This document shows, one piece after another, positions 26,740 to 37,164 of a stretch of DNA of 64,000 nucleotides. Source of the stretch: Tulasnella sp. 424 (lineage: Eukaryota > Basidiomycota > Agaricomycetes > Cantharellales > Tulasnellaceae); contig WSUB01000103.1 in the NCBI GenBank assembly GCA_019633425.1, positions 85,241 through 149,240 on the forward strand, in the 5' to 3' direction. The notes beneath the pieces were generated by a model. That model searched no databases and had not been told where the DNA came from. It saw nothing but the letters and a program-made list of their open reading frames with translations. The position numbers and the translations under genes were made by a program. How positions within the stretch are numbered: position 1 is the stretch's first letter; each line of letters begins with the position of its first letter.

Positions 26740-27504
26740 TTACTTGAGAGGGATGCTGCGAAAATAGAACGATCAGGTCTGCAGCACTCTGATCTATGGC
26801 TAGCTCGGTCACTTACAATCGTGAAGAGTGGGTGGCACCGATACCGGGACGACCGTGTCGCACAGGCTTGTAGGTGATTGAGAACTCTCCAATGTAGTGA
26901 CCAACCATCTCGGGCTTGACTTCGACGCTGTTGAAAACCTGCGAGCAGAAGATCAATAAGATGGCCGCTGGAGAACAAGTCTTCGAGACCGCGACGTACT
27001 TTGCCGTTGTAGATGCCGATGACGCTTCCAATCATCTCCGGAACGACAATCATGTCACGGAGGTGCGTCTTCACCATCCGTGGTTTTTCGTTTGGTGGTG
27101 CCTCCTTCTTAGCCTTCCGAAGCTTGCGAATGAGACCCATGGGCTTCCGCTTCAAACCTCGCTGGAAACGTCTCCGTGCGCGGCATGTAACGAGCTGGAT
27201 GAGACGCCAAATCCGGTTAATGATCCACTTCCAATTACATGACTTCCATGGGCACGTACTTCAACGAACTAATCGAAGATCCAAATTAGTATCACTGGAT
27301 AATAAAGGTCTACACCGCCAGCTTACCTCTTCATTGGGAAGGTCAAGGAGTTTCTCGAGCTCGATTCCACGGTAAGAGAATGAGCGGAAGTTGCGCTTCT
27401 TCTTGAGCTCAGCGGCGCGCTCGGGGTCGGTAATATCAGCCTGATGGTATCAAATACTTGGATTAGTATGGCTGCCGTGAATCTAAGGCCATCTATCGTA
27501 CCAT
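26740..27504 (-). CDS. RPS15: 40S ribosomal protein S15 (uS19)
   Basis: Small-subunit head protein. Six exons close in phase to 152 aa: 27502-27504 (the ATG alone), 27327-27440, 27260-27268 (9 nt), 27000-27194, 26817-26938, 26740-26755. The product begins [19 protein letters not shown] and includes [69 protein letters not shown] and [20 protein letters not shown], ending LK. All family blocks are intact. The 9-nt exon supplies Phe-Val-Glu between the two conserved regions and is the only join that preserves frame. It is convergent with the sirtuin gene. Confidence 0.96.
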
Positions 27505-28046
27505 GATTGTGTTGGGAGGACGTTGTCGACGGAGGGGGTAGGTGGGATTGAAATCTGATGATGTGCGCACCGCGGGAACACGCTGTTCGACGCCACGACC
27601 CTGAAATTCTACATTCCCCCCCAGCCGAGCGTTTTATTGAGAGCATTGCCAGGTTTGGTCGCGTATCCTCGAGAGTGTATCATGCACCATATGCAAGTAA
27701 ATGGGGGTAAGAAGTGCCATGGAAAGCGGAACTTCTAGGTCTCTACTACGTTTCCTTGGGTCGTAGAGGAACCGGTTGCAAGCAATGCCTGGAGGCACAG
27801 TGGCACTTATTCCCCCATAAAATATCACCTTGGCTTCTAAGGTTATTACGGGTTAGGGACTCCGTTCGCATATCAAGAGAAGCCATTGCTACACCTCAAA
27901 ATTCATACGATCCAGGATCGTTCAAAAAGGTTCTCTCACAGTAAATTAAAGTACATATGAGCACAATTATGAGATCAAATGGCGAGTACAAATAAATATC
28001 TGGTCATGATCATTGGGAAAAGTGACAGCAATACCCCGGAGACTGC
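27505..28046 (-). promoter_or_regulatory. Upstream region of RPS15, no other gene seen
   Basis: About 540 bases between the RPS15 start and the 3' end of the Nnf1-like gene, both on the minus strand. Short frames occur on both strands without family resemblance. It should contain the ribosomal protein promoter. Confidence 0.4.
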
Positions 28047-28953
28047 TTACGACTGTGGTCGCGTTTCCTGAGCCTCGATGCTCCATTGTTGCGCCTCTGA
28101 CTCAGGTAACTTGCCGAAAGCAGAAGCAGCCTACGAGGTTGTGGAGATCAGGTTTCGGTTAGGAGAAGCTTAGCAACTAGTGAGGGCTCGAAAAGTTTGG
28201 CCGTACCTCCTCCAAAGCGTCAAGCCATTGGTTGGCCAGAGCGTTCTGCTCAGCGCGTTTGGCTTTGTTAGCCTTCAATATATCGGTAAGCTTGTCATTC
28301 TCCGCTTCCAGCTGAAATGTTGAAGGTGTTAGGATCCGAAGGGAAATATGACAGCTTAAACGACCAACCTCGGCCAGCACGGCTTCGAGCCTTGCCTTTT
28401 CGCCGCGTAGAACTGGTACAACACGAGCCCGGATAGCTTCCTTTGGCTCTAAAACGCGTGTCCATGCATCCTTTCCTGGTGGTTCTCCTGCGGCTTTCCG
28501 CGCTTTCCCTTCAGAAACCACTTGCTGTAATGCGTCGATTCCTTCAGCGGCATGGTACTGTCGAAAAATTCGATCTCCTTCTTCCTGTATATTGCAACCA
28601 TATGTGAGTGAAGGTCAAGTTAGGGTAGGGGATGAGCTAAAACCTACATTCACCGAATCATGAATAAATTCAGACATCTGCTTACACACATCGCTGGCTT
28701 GGAGAGGTTGTGCGCCGGACCATCCCGGAATACACTGGGCGAAGTCATCGTACCTGAGTCAAGACCAGGTTAATCACGTCACGTTTGAGATGAAAGCGGT
28801 TCGGGCTACGTCAACTCACGACCATCCCATGCTGATCTTCTTCGCGGCCAACTTATAGCTGGTGCTAAAATGTTTCCACCTTATGCTAGTGCCTTCGTAT
28901 TCCGGGTCCTGTTCCGTTTCGTTGACTTCGACTGGAGGATCCTCGTCTGCCAT
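28047..28953 (-). CDS. Nnf1/PMF1-like kinetochore (Mis12 complex) protein
   Basis: Small acidic coiled-coil protein of five or so exons, the first at 28820-28953. It starts MADEDPPVEVNETEQDPEYE. Then comes RWKHFSTSYKLAAKKIS, a helical block with FAQCIPGWSG (compare the FAxCFP element of Nnf1), QMSEFIHDSV and EEGDRIFRQYHAAEGIDALQ, a Lys/Ala-rich helix, and LEAENDKLTDILKANKAKRAEQNALANQWLDALEEV, a coiled coil. The tail ends AQETRPQS. The layout (short N-terminus, F/C-P motif, long coiled coil, about 200 aa) fits Nnf1, which links the centromere to outer kinetochore proteins. The match is by pattern only; a different coiled-coil protein is possible. Confidence 0.55.
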
Positions 28954-29093
28954 GGTGGTGGTGGTGGTGGTCGAGTTCGACAAACAAGCGATCAGTGCCA
29001 CGTGATCTCTCAGGAAACGCGAAGGAGCGACCACTCCAGCACTCGGCGTCCAATGGGTGAGCTACATTGTGGCAGCACATACAGATTTTACTA

Positions 29094-31168
29094 CTATTGG
29101 TTTATCATGCTCTGTAGAGACTGGATGAGAGCTCCTGCTGTAGGCCTTGCGGCGGGGTTACTCTTCCAGCATGTCTGGAAGAGTGGCCAGAGCTGGGGAT
29201 ACGTCGTGAAAGCAGAACAAGGGTGCTCAGAGATTTTAGGCAGCTCTTTTTTGGCTACAATTGCTATGGTCAATGCGCCAACAGTCCTGCATTTGGGGTA
29301 TGGTGGTTCTGGTGGGTTTGATAAGCTTCATCCACACTGTTGCACTGGAAACGTAAATACTCACTTCCAGAGACGATCTCAAGAGTTGACATGGCCCACG
29401 AGTAGATGTCGACCGCTGGCGTCATACCGATGTTATCTGTGATTTCCGGGGCTTGATAGCGCATGCTTTGAATATCGCTATTACTCTGCGTGTTAAGGGG
29501 AAGATCGTCCTTGGCTTCGAGGGCCTTTGCAAGGGCAAAATCGCCAAGAACTCCGTGTCCATCGTCGCTTATGAGAACGTTGGAAGGTTGTATGTCACCG
29601 TGAAACACCTGTATACTGTGTAGGTATTGAATACCCTGAGCGACGTCTAAGGTCTGAGTATCGCTCTGTCAATCGAGGTAGTGAGGTCTATCAAGGTCTC
29701 TATAACCCACTATTCTAAGCTTCTGCTGGTCAGACAGATGGTTCGTGCTGAGGAACAACCTAACATCCATGTTGTTGAGCCAAGGTGAGACGAGATATCT
29801 GGATACAACAGGTCGCTAAACGCATGCAGCAGCAAGAGGTGGCTTGGAAGACTCACATATCTTCGTCGATATAGCACCAGCCGTAAAGCTGCAGAATGTT
29901 TGGATGGTTTAAGGTCCTCCAGAGGTTGACTTGACGTTCGAATCTCTATTATACATTTACGAGTTAGATACCCTCGGCAAGCCCAGATCATTTGAAGCAT
30001 TAACCTCGACATGCTTCTCGTCGTGGTGGTCCGGCTCTCTAAAGTCCCGGTAGAATTTGAGCGCAACGACGATGCGGCCCAGCCAGAGTCCTTTCCAGAT
30101 ATCATACACATGACCAGCCCGGGCCGCCTTATTGCCAACTTTCACGCATTCTCCTTTGAGCTCTGCTGGAGAAATGCCCAGCTGACCTGTTACGACTTCC
30201 TCCTGACGCAGCTTGAACAGCTCAGTCTCAAACTCTTGCCGTTTAGCACTCCCTGGTGGTTGATTTATGAGGTCCTGTGGAATACGTGTCAGCAGATGAC
30301 GACTCAAGCAAGCCCGACTGGAAATCTGGGCAACGGCCGTGCAGGCGACTTCGATACCTCGTGTAATTTGTTGACGGTTTCCTGAAGAAGCTTTTGGGAT
30401 TTGGCCAACTCGTCAAGTTTGAGGGTGTCCTGCTCACGACCTTCCTTTAGGGCTTGCGTAGCGGTGTTGATTTGCAGCACGCCAGCAAGCTACCATGGTC
30501 ACAAGACAAAGTGAGTCATGAGTGGCTTCAGTGTTTTCCATCGAACATACCCCAAGGCGCGGTACGCAGTCTCTCAATATCTTTTCGTGCCTGTTTATGG
30601 CCTTCTCGATGTCGTGGCGGAGATACCACTACATATGTGTTAATAGTTGTTCGGATAGTAGGGCTGCAAGTACTGACGCTTCGCCAAACACTGAGCTGAC
30701 TCCAATGGTCAACGTCTCCCTTGACGGCTTCAAGGGCCCTGAAGGGATGTCAGAGACAACATTTTGAACTTGACAATTTGCATACTTGGTCGTGTTTTTC
30801 ACCGCTGCATCGAGGTTGCTTTGCTCGGCCTTGCCGGCGTTGTCCCGGATAATCGTCATTACCTCGACGGCGTCAGCCGCCAAGTCACGGCACTTGCCCC
30901 TGCGCACGGCTGCTTGAGCATATCAAACAGCTTCGAATATGTCTCTGACTCACTTATGAAGTGGAACTTCTTCTGCTGATCTGTAGATCTGAAATAGTTT
31001 CAAGTGAATTACAGCTCGTGATGAGAGCGGTCGACCTCGGGAGAGAAGCCATGTGCCCACCATTTCGACGAGTCGAACAGCAACCTCTAAACCGGGCACA
31101 GGAGCGAAGCTTGCTGCCATTTCTGCAATGCTGAAAATAGTCTCGCTGGTTATTAGTGTGGGCGCCAT
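29094..31168 (-). CDS. MLKL-NTD-like helical bundle fused to TKL-type protein kinase
   Basis: Eleven exons close in phase to 477 aa: 31061-31168, 30954-30988, 30786-30899, 30678-30738, 30551-30628, 30358-30489, 30005-30274, 29857-29945, 29711-29798, 29365-29653, 29094-29263. Residues 15-130 are amphipathic helices with PVPGLEVAVRLVEMIY, CRDLAADAVEVMTIIRD and DVDHWSQLSVWRSW-YLRHDIEKAI. This pattern resembles the four-helix N-terminal domain of MLKL-type proteins common in mushrooms. A coiled coil follows (about 140-180). The kinase spans about 225-475: VALK (K249), NHPNILQLYGWC, hinge YLVSPWLNN, HGDIQPSNVLI (D345), DFA instead of DFG (D363 kept), MRYQAPEI, WAMSTLEIVSG, and CWKSNPAARPT. The glycine loop is poor. 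The C-lobe is complete only if the 101-nt intron at 29264-29364 is removed. Confidence 0.8.
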
Positions 31169-31649
31169 AGGAGCTGGTTGTTTTTGGGAAGGGATCGATC
31201 ACAAAGTGGTTGAAGTACTGCGTGTGGCTTGGGTATATATAGGTCCGGTCGATTGGAATGGTTTGGCGCGCTGTCATACACACTCATCTCTGGGCGGCTA
31301 AATTGATCTACCGGCCAAAATCCTCGACGAGGCACCTCTCCAAAGACCTGAGAACAATGGGGTAGACATCATTGGCCTGCGCGTCATGTAAATTGGAAGG
31401 AAGATGCTACCGGGAAAGTAGTTGTGACTGGTCTTCGTGATGCTGTGACAGCCGACTTTCCTACACCAAGGATAGAAGGAATATCCCAAGTACAAGGTAG
31501 AATGGATTCCCCACTTTCTTTCTACGTACGATACTTAAAAGTGTTTCTACTTTAGTGCGCTGGCTTCTGTTGTAAGGATCTACCGTCTCAGGATCTATAC
31601 TCCCACGTGACTGGTTACGCAAGCACCAGCCAAGATTCAAACGTCCGCA
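31169..31649. promoter_or_regulatory. Divergent promoter of the kinase and CLC genes
   Basis: About 480 bases between two outward-facing start codons. Short frames only; no repeat or RNA gene recognised. Confidence 0.4.
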
Positions 31650-34600
31650 ATGGCTGCTCCAGGTCGAACCTTGATAGACGACTCCCCCTGGGCCGACTGG
31701 GGCACTGGAACTCAGAATGCTACGACTGGAGCGTAAGCATAGTCTATCTCCTTGACATGCTCTCTGCGCTGATGTGCATCCTAGTCTACGCAACGGAGCT
31801 CGATCCCCTGATGCTTGGGTGAGAGTGGAAGCAAACAATTCAGCGACCCCTCAAGGAGGACATTACCATGACGGTTCTGTAGAAGAAGAGCTACAGCTAT
31901 GGGACGATCCGTCACCTCACAACATCCGAGAATACAAACAAGGCAGCACAATCGGTGCGTCCAAGTTTTGCACCGCGCCGCTCAGGAGAAATACAAGTAG
32001 GTCTGATAGTTTCGGTAATTCAATTTATAGACTGGATGCACGAGGAAAGTGCAGAACGGGCGCGAAAACAGCTTTTACGCTCGCAACTAGGACTTCGGGG
32101 TTTGGTGCTTCCCGTGCTCGATTCCTGGAGAATGTGGGCTGTCTTGATCTTGACCGGCGTGTCAATAGGATATACCGGAGGAATGTTGGACCTTTTGGTT
32201 GCTTGGTATGTTCTCTGCGACAATTTGCAACACACGCTCGGTGCTTACCTTTCCTGGACAGGCTTTCTGACCTCCGAACTGGTCGTTGCATGTCCGGATT
32301 AACCTACAACCAAAGCGCATGTTGCAACGGTCTCGATCGTAAGTGTATTTAAATATCATCCACGGAGCTGCGGACTTAACTTACAACCATTGATGTCGTC
32401 CAGCTGGCGAGGTTTGTTACGAATGGGTTACATGGAGTGCTTACTTCGGCGTGACGTCGATTGCTGGACAATCCATTCTTCAAAGTGTCGTTTATGTTGG
32501 CCTGGCCGTTTGCTTTGCCGGCAGCGCTGCTTTCTTGGTTCAATCATATGCTCCTTACGCATTCCACACTGGTAGTAAGTTGGATGAAGTCATATCAGCT
32601 CCCAATGGCCACTCACTGTCCCTTTATTCCATCAAGTCCCGGAAATCAAGGCGGTATGAATGATGATTTCCTAGGGAATGCACGCTCTGACAGGACGATC
32701 TCACACAGATTCTTGGCGGTCTAGTACTCGACGAGTTCCTCAGTGCGTGGACATTGTTAATCAAAGCCCTCGGACTCGCTCTATCTGTCGCTTCAGGACT
32801 CTCCCTGGGTAAAGAGGTTGGTCGCTTGGTCGGCTCTCATACTGGGCTTTGATTTTAACTGTTCCACAGGGACCCCTGGTTCATGTCAGTTGCTGTATGG
32901 CATCCCTGTGGTCAACTATTCTATCCTTTACTTCTCCTTCTTTCGGAAACTACTTCCAAAATCAAAGTCAGTCTCAACGGAGGAAGTTGCTCGCCGCTGC
33001 TGCGACCGCCGGGGTGGCCGTGGCGTTCGGCTCACCGCTTGGCGGCGTCCTGTTCGGTCTGGAGGAGCTTGACAGTGCCTTATTCAGCAACCAGCAGCTC
33101 ATGTGGAGAGCCTTTGTTACAAGCGTAGTAGCTGCTACCACTCTGGCCTACATAGATCCTTTTGGAATTGGGAAGCTTGTGCTGTTCCAGGTAAGCCAAC
33201 GTGGTCCAACAGCTTCAGCATCGTTATGACCTTCCATTCAATGCAGGTTACGGCTAGTCAGCAGTGGAGGCAGTTTGAGCTAGTATGTGGTTTCTAAAGA
33301 GGGCTGCGATCGAAATTCACGATCCATCCATCGCGCTTTTAGATACCTTGGCTTGGACTCGGTGTGCTTGGGGTTGGTATTTGACATTTGAGTGGTGCTC
33401 GACTTCGCTGATGATTGGTGTCACACCAGGGAGTTCTCGGTGCTGTTTTGATTAAGTTAAACGTCCGGGTTGCTCTTTACCGGAACAATAGCCCTCTACG
33501 GAACATGCGCGTCTTCGAGGTGCTGGTAGTTACAGCTATTACTGCGATCATCAGCTGGCCGGTATGTGGTTACCTGGATTTGGCACGAATCGTTTGCTGA
33601 TAGTTGACTGTTATCAGGTGGTTTTCATGAGGTAGTCTGACCCTTCTCCTGAAACTTTGGGTCGGACTGATTTTTGGCATTGTGACATCGTAGGGACCAG
33701 ACATCAACTCTTGTCTCCAACTTGTTTCAGGAATGCGAACCTTCGAAGGACTATCACGGACTCTGCAAGTGAGCGCGAACCCGAGTAACATAGGAGACGA
33801 CAGACTCATCCAATTTCAGTCAAGCATACACGTGGCAGAATATGTTTCTTCTCTTATTGACTGCCGGACTCAAGGTTCTACTCACTGCATGGACGTTTGG
33901 GATGCATGTGCGCCATATCCAACTTGCTCCGCTCGGAGACGACTCTCTGACGATGGATACACGTAAAGCTCCCCGCAGGTATATTTCTGCCAACGATTGC
34001 GATAGGCGCATCTCTTGGGAGGTCGCTGGGAATTTTCCTGTAAGATGTTCTGAAATATAAAAGCCGGCCCGACCTCACGTAGAATATTTATTCAGACAGG
34101 AATGGCACAAAGCTAGCCCACGATCATGGATCTTCTCTTCATGTCCTCCCGAGGGCACTTGCATCTACCCTGGATTTTATGCTGTCATCGGTGCTGCCGC
34201 TTTGTTAGGAGGGGTGACGAGGCAAGCAGTTATGTTGCTTTGTATATCGTTTGCGGCTCTGAAAGGTCGCATCGGTTTTCAGGATGACCGTCTCACTCGT
34301 CGTGATACTCTTTGAGGTGAGTATGCCAAAGATCTGATGGTTTATGGATGGAAACGTGACTTTGTGTTCCGATTCTCGTAGCTTACTGGCGCACTTTCGC
34401 ATGTTTTACCTATCATGCTTGCTGTGATGAGCAGTAAGTTTGTTGGTGACTATCTTGGGAAAGGAATCTATGACACGTGGATTGCTATGCATGGTAGGGC
34501 GCCTTTCGAGAGTCGAAGGTATTCGCGGACTGATGATCACTTCTCTCTAGGTTACCCTTACCTCCCGCCGTCGGATTTCCGCGACAGAGGGGAAACTGCG

Positions 34601-35254
34601 GCATCGGTTATGACATCTACGGATAAATTGGTGATATTGTACAACAATCAGAGCACTCCATCCGAGCTTGGTTAGTGATTATTATTCCCAGTGTGGGGGT
34701 GGGGGCTAAATCGAGGTTCACAGATGCTCTTCTCAACGACAGCACCTATTCTGGATTCCCTGTATTAGACGGAGGCTCAGGAAAACTCTTGGGTTACGCG
34801 TCGAGATATAAGCTCCGTCAAGCCATCGGTATGGTGCTGGTAAATGAAAGCCTTGGCTGTGCCTGACTGCAAATATTATACAGATCCACTCTTGTCTTCT
34901 CCCGCCGAGTCATCAAGAGTTTGTGCGTTTGTGCGATCCTCCGTTTTGTCCGACTCTTTAGACTTTTCGTCTGTCACGGACAAGGCCCCGATGCAAATGC
35001 GGAAAGAAATGCCGCTTCACGTTGTCGTGACCACTTTCCAGAGACTTGTAAGCAAAAGCCAGCCAGGCATCGAGTTTCATACTGAAATCATTGGTAACCA
35101 GAACCTGCGTTACATTTTATTCACATCCAACGGCGGCTTCCTCAATGGCTTGTTGACAAGACGGGACATTGCTCGCTTCCTGAATGAAGGATTCGAGCAG
35201 GCGAATGCTCTCTCCCAACCTACAGAGACTCACACAGAATGGGGGCGATTTTGA
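31650..35254 (+). CDS. CLC-family chloride channel/transporter (Gef1-like)
   Basis: Chloride or Cl-/H+ exchange transporter, probably of Golgi/endosomal/vacuolar membranes, supporting luminal acidification. Start MAAPGRTLIDDSPWADW at 31650; many exons. A cytosolic N-terminus leads into helices including WAVLILTGVSIGYTGG and QSVVYVGLAVCFAGSAAF. Three CLC signatures are intact after splicing: GIPEIKAILGG (GxGxPE region), GLSLGKEGPLVHVSCC (with the gating Glu) and AFGSPLGGVLFGLEE. Later helices include PAGIFLPTIAIGASLG and RMTVSLVVILFELTGAL. Two C-terminal CBS regions follow (ELGVVIIP-, SGFPVLDG- and LRYILFTSNGGFLNGLLTRRD). The TGIPE sequence replaces the usual GSGIPE because the exon border falls here, so the exact first residues are uncertain. 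Family secure. Confidence 0.92.
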
Positions 35255-35435
35255 GAAGCTTTTGCGGGTGTATTAGACTGTACAGGTTATGACAAAATGG
35301 ATTTATCAGTTTGTCGTAATTTCCGTGCTCATGTCAGCAGGGGACTAGACGCGCGGGAGCTTCAGTCAAGATCGCGACAAACTCCTTCACGACCACCGTT
35401 ACCGCTTAACCTACCCAACCTTCTACTAGTACACA

Positions 35436-36950
35436 ATGGACTCTCTCGCACCTCCAGGCCACCGCAGCTCTCTCAAGCCTCCCGCACATCATTCACTATC
35501 GTTAAAGAGATCCGCAAACTCGCTTCGTAATTCGGAGAGCCTGGATAATGGAGGCCCTCATCGCGTATCCCTCGCGCACGAGCTGGCGGCTGCAATGATG
35601 CCAGAACCAAACGTAACCTCTCAAATGCTGGCAGAGGAGTTTGGAATCGAATTCGACGACGGAGGAGATGGAGAGGAGGAGGAAATTGACGCGTTCGCCG
35701 CAACCTCGGGCGAGCAAGTGGATGACCCCTATATAAGCCACGAACAACCGACTACCCCACCGACACAGACGCTGGACCATTTTGGAGAAGGGACGACGGA
35801 CTTTGGACAAGGGGGGGATACCTATGGTGGTAGTATGATGGATGAAATGGATGAATACCAGACGACGTTCGGATCATCATCCCGAGCAGCGAATGGCTTC
35901 GCCTCACCTCAAGCCAAGCAAGATCCACTTGAGTTGTTGGCACAAAACCTCAAAGCAACCGACCTATTTATAACTCAGTTAAAACATGTGGACGCGGAGC
36001 AATCAGCAGCCTCCGCAAGCGAGCCACCACTTGAAAGAGCAGCGGCCTCAATGATTGGCCGGCTTAATGACCTTGCTCGGGAGAGGGAGACCCAAGTCCG
36101 TACAATCCAAGAGTACGATCGCGAGTTGAAGAAGATGGTAGAGGACGTTGGTTGGCATGACGCTTTGGGTCAGTTGGACCCTCTGGAGAATGTAGAGGAC
36201 CTATTGGATCCCTCTGAGAAGGTCAAGGATCCTCAAACTGAGGAGGACCAGTCTCGGACCCCAAGGGGCAAGAGGACAGCTGATTACAGCGAAGGTTCCA
36301 ATGTACCATCCCGTCGTCGGTCTGGAAGGCGAGGCTTATACCAGGTGGAGGAGGAAGATGAAGGGGAGCAGGGCGTCTTGGGAGACGATCCGACATACGA
36401 CAATGACCACTACGACTACGACATCCCCTCACCTGGCAAGTCCCGCAAACATATGGACCTGCCTCCAGCGCCACCTGCTGCCGAAGTACCAACACCATCA
36501 TCGACATTACCACACTTCTCTTACGTCCGCACTCTAACACAGTCGCTCTCCCACTCGCTCACCTCCCTATCCGAGCATGCTCAAGTCAACGGCGTCAATA
36601 CCACGGAAGCGGGGCGCAAGCTTCGTGCACTAAAAAACAAGATCGTTGAGCTCAAAGCTGATTGGGATAGTGCAGACCGCAGCCGGGCCAAGATTGAGCG
36701 ATGGGAATCCGGCCTGATTGACGACTTGACGGCGCCAGATCTTTCGGAGGATAGTTCACCAGAGTTATCCTTCTCCTCACCCTCCTCACGGGACACTTCA
36801 GTGGGACCCGAGACTCCAGAGATCGCTTCCGGTCCGAAGCTCCTGTCGAGGAGAGTTGATGGCCGGAAACTCGTTCAGGAGCAGTTGGAAGGGTTCCAAC
36901 ACGCATTGGAGGAGGCCGCTCAGAAAACCCGGGCTATCATGGCCTCGTGA
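35436..36950 (+). CDS. Unknown 504-aa acidic protein with coiled coils
   Basis: Intronless frame, in contrast to almost all neighbours. It starts MDSLAPPGHRSSLKPPAHHS just after a plausible leader. Residues 30-70 contain SLAHELAAAMMPEPNVTSQMLAEEFGIEFDDG. An acidic, disordered centre is followed by a helical segment (about 160-240, DPLELLAQNLKATDLFITQL and the charged LARERETQVRTIQEYDREL), a second disordered block, and a C-terminal coiled coil (about 360-440, SYVRTLTQSLSHSLTSLSEH then KLRALKNKIVELKADWDSAD). I do not recognise the family. The mix of disorder and coiled coil would suit a cytoskeletal or chromosomal adaptor, but no function should be assigned. Confidence 0.75.
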   Translation: MDSLAPPGHRSSLKPPAHHSLSLKRSANSLRNSESLDNGGPHRVSLAHELAAAMMPEPNVTSQMLAEEFGIEFDDGGDGEEEEIDAFAATSGEQVDDPYISHEQPTTPPTQTLDHFGEGTTDFGQGGDTYGGSMMDEMDEYQTTFGSSSRAANGFASPQAKQDPLELLAQNLKATDLFITQLKHVDAEQSAASASEPPLERAAASMIGRLNDLARERETQVRTIQEYDRELKKMVEDVGWHDALGQLDPLENVEDLLDPSEKVKDPQTEEDQSRTPRGKRTADYSEGSNVPSRRRSGRRGLYQVEEEDEGEQGVLGDDPTYDNDHYDYDIPSPGKSRKHMDLPPAPPAAEVPTPSSTLPHFSYVRTLTQSLSHSLTSLSEHAQVNGVNTTEAGRKLRALKNKIVELKADWDSADRSRAKIERWESGLIDDLTAPDLSEDSSPELSFSSPSSRDTSVGPETPEIASGPKLLSRRVDGRKLVQEQLEGFQHALEEAAQKTRAIMAS

Positions 36951-37164
36951 AAGGATTCTACTGCGTTGTCTTCAAGTCTGATTTCTTATTTTGGTTTTGT
37001 GTTATCACACTCTCATACGTTGTTTTAGAATATCTATCTGTATGCTGAAGCTATACTATTCCTCTGGGACGGTACCAACAGGAAACAATCGCATTTGCAC
37101 AGTTATATCAAAACAAAGTATGAAAGCACGGAAACAAGATAGTTTACACAGAGACCCTCGCAGT

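Noticed and set aside
29270..29366. Apparent premature end of the kinase at 29094-31168
   Set aside because: A 101-nt GT-AG intron at 29264-29364 restores the C-lobe up to CWKSNPAARPT, so the gene is not truncated.
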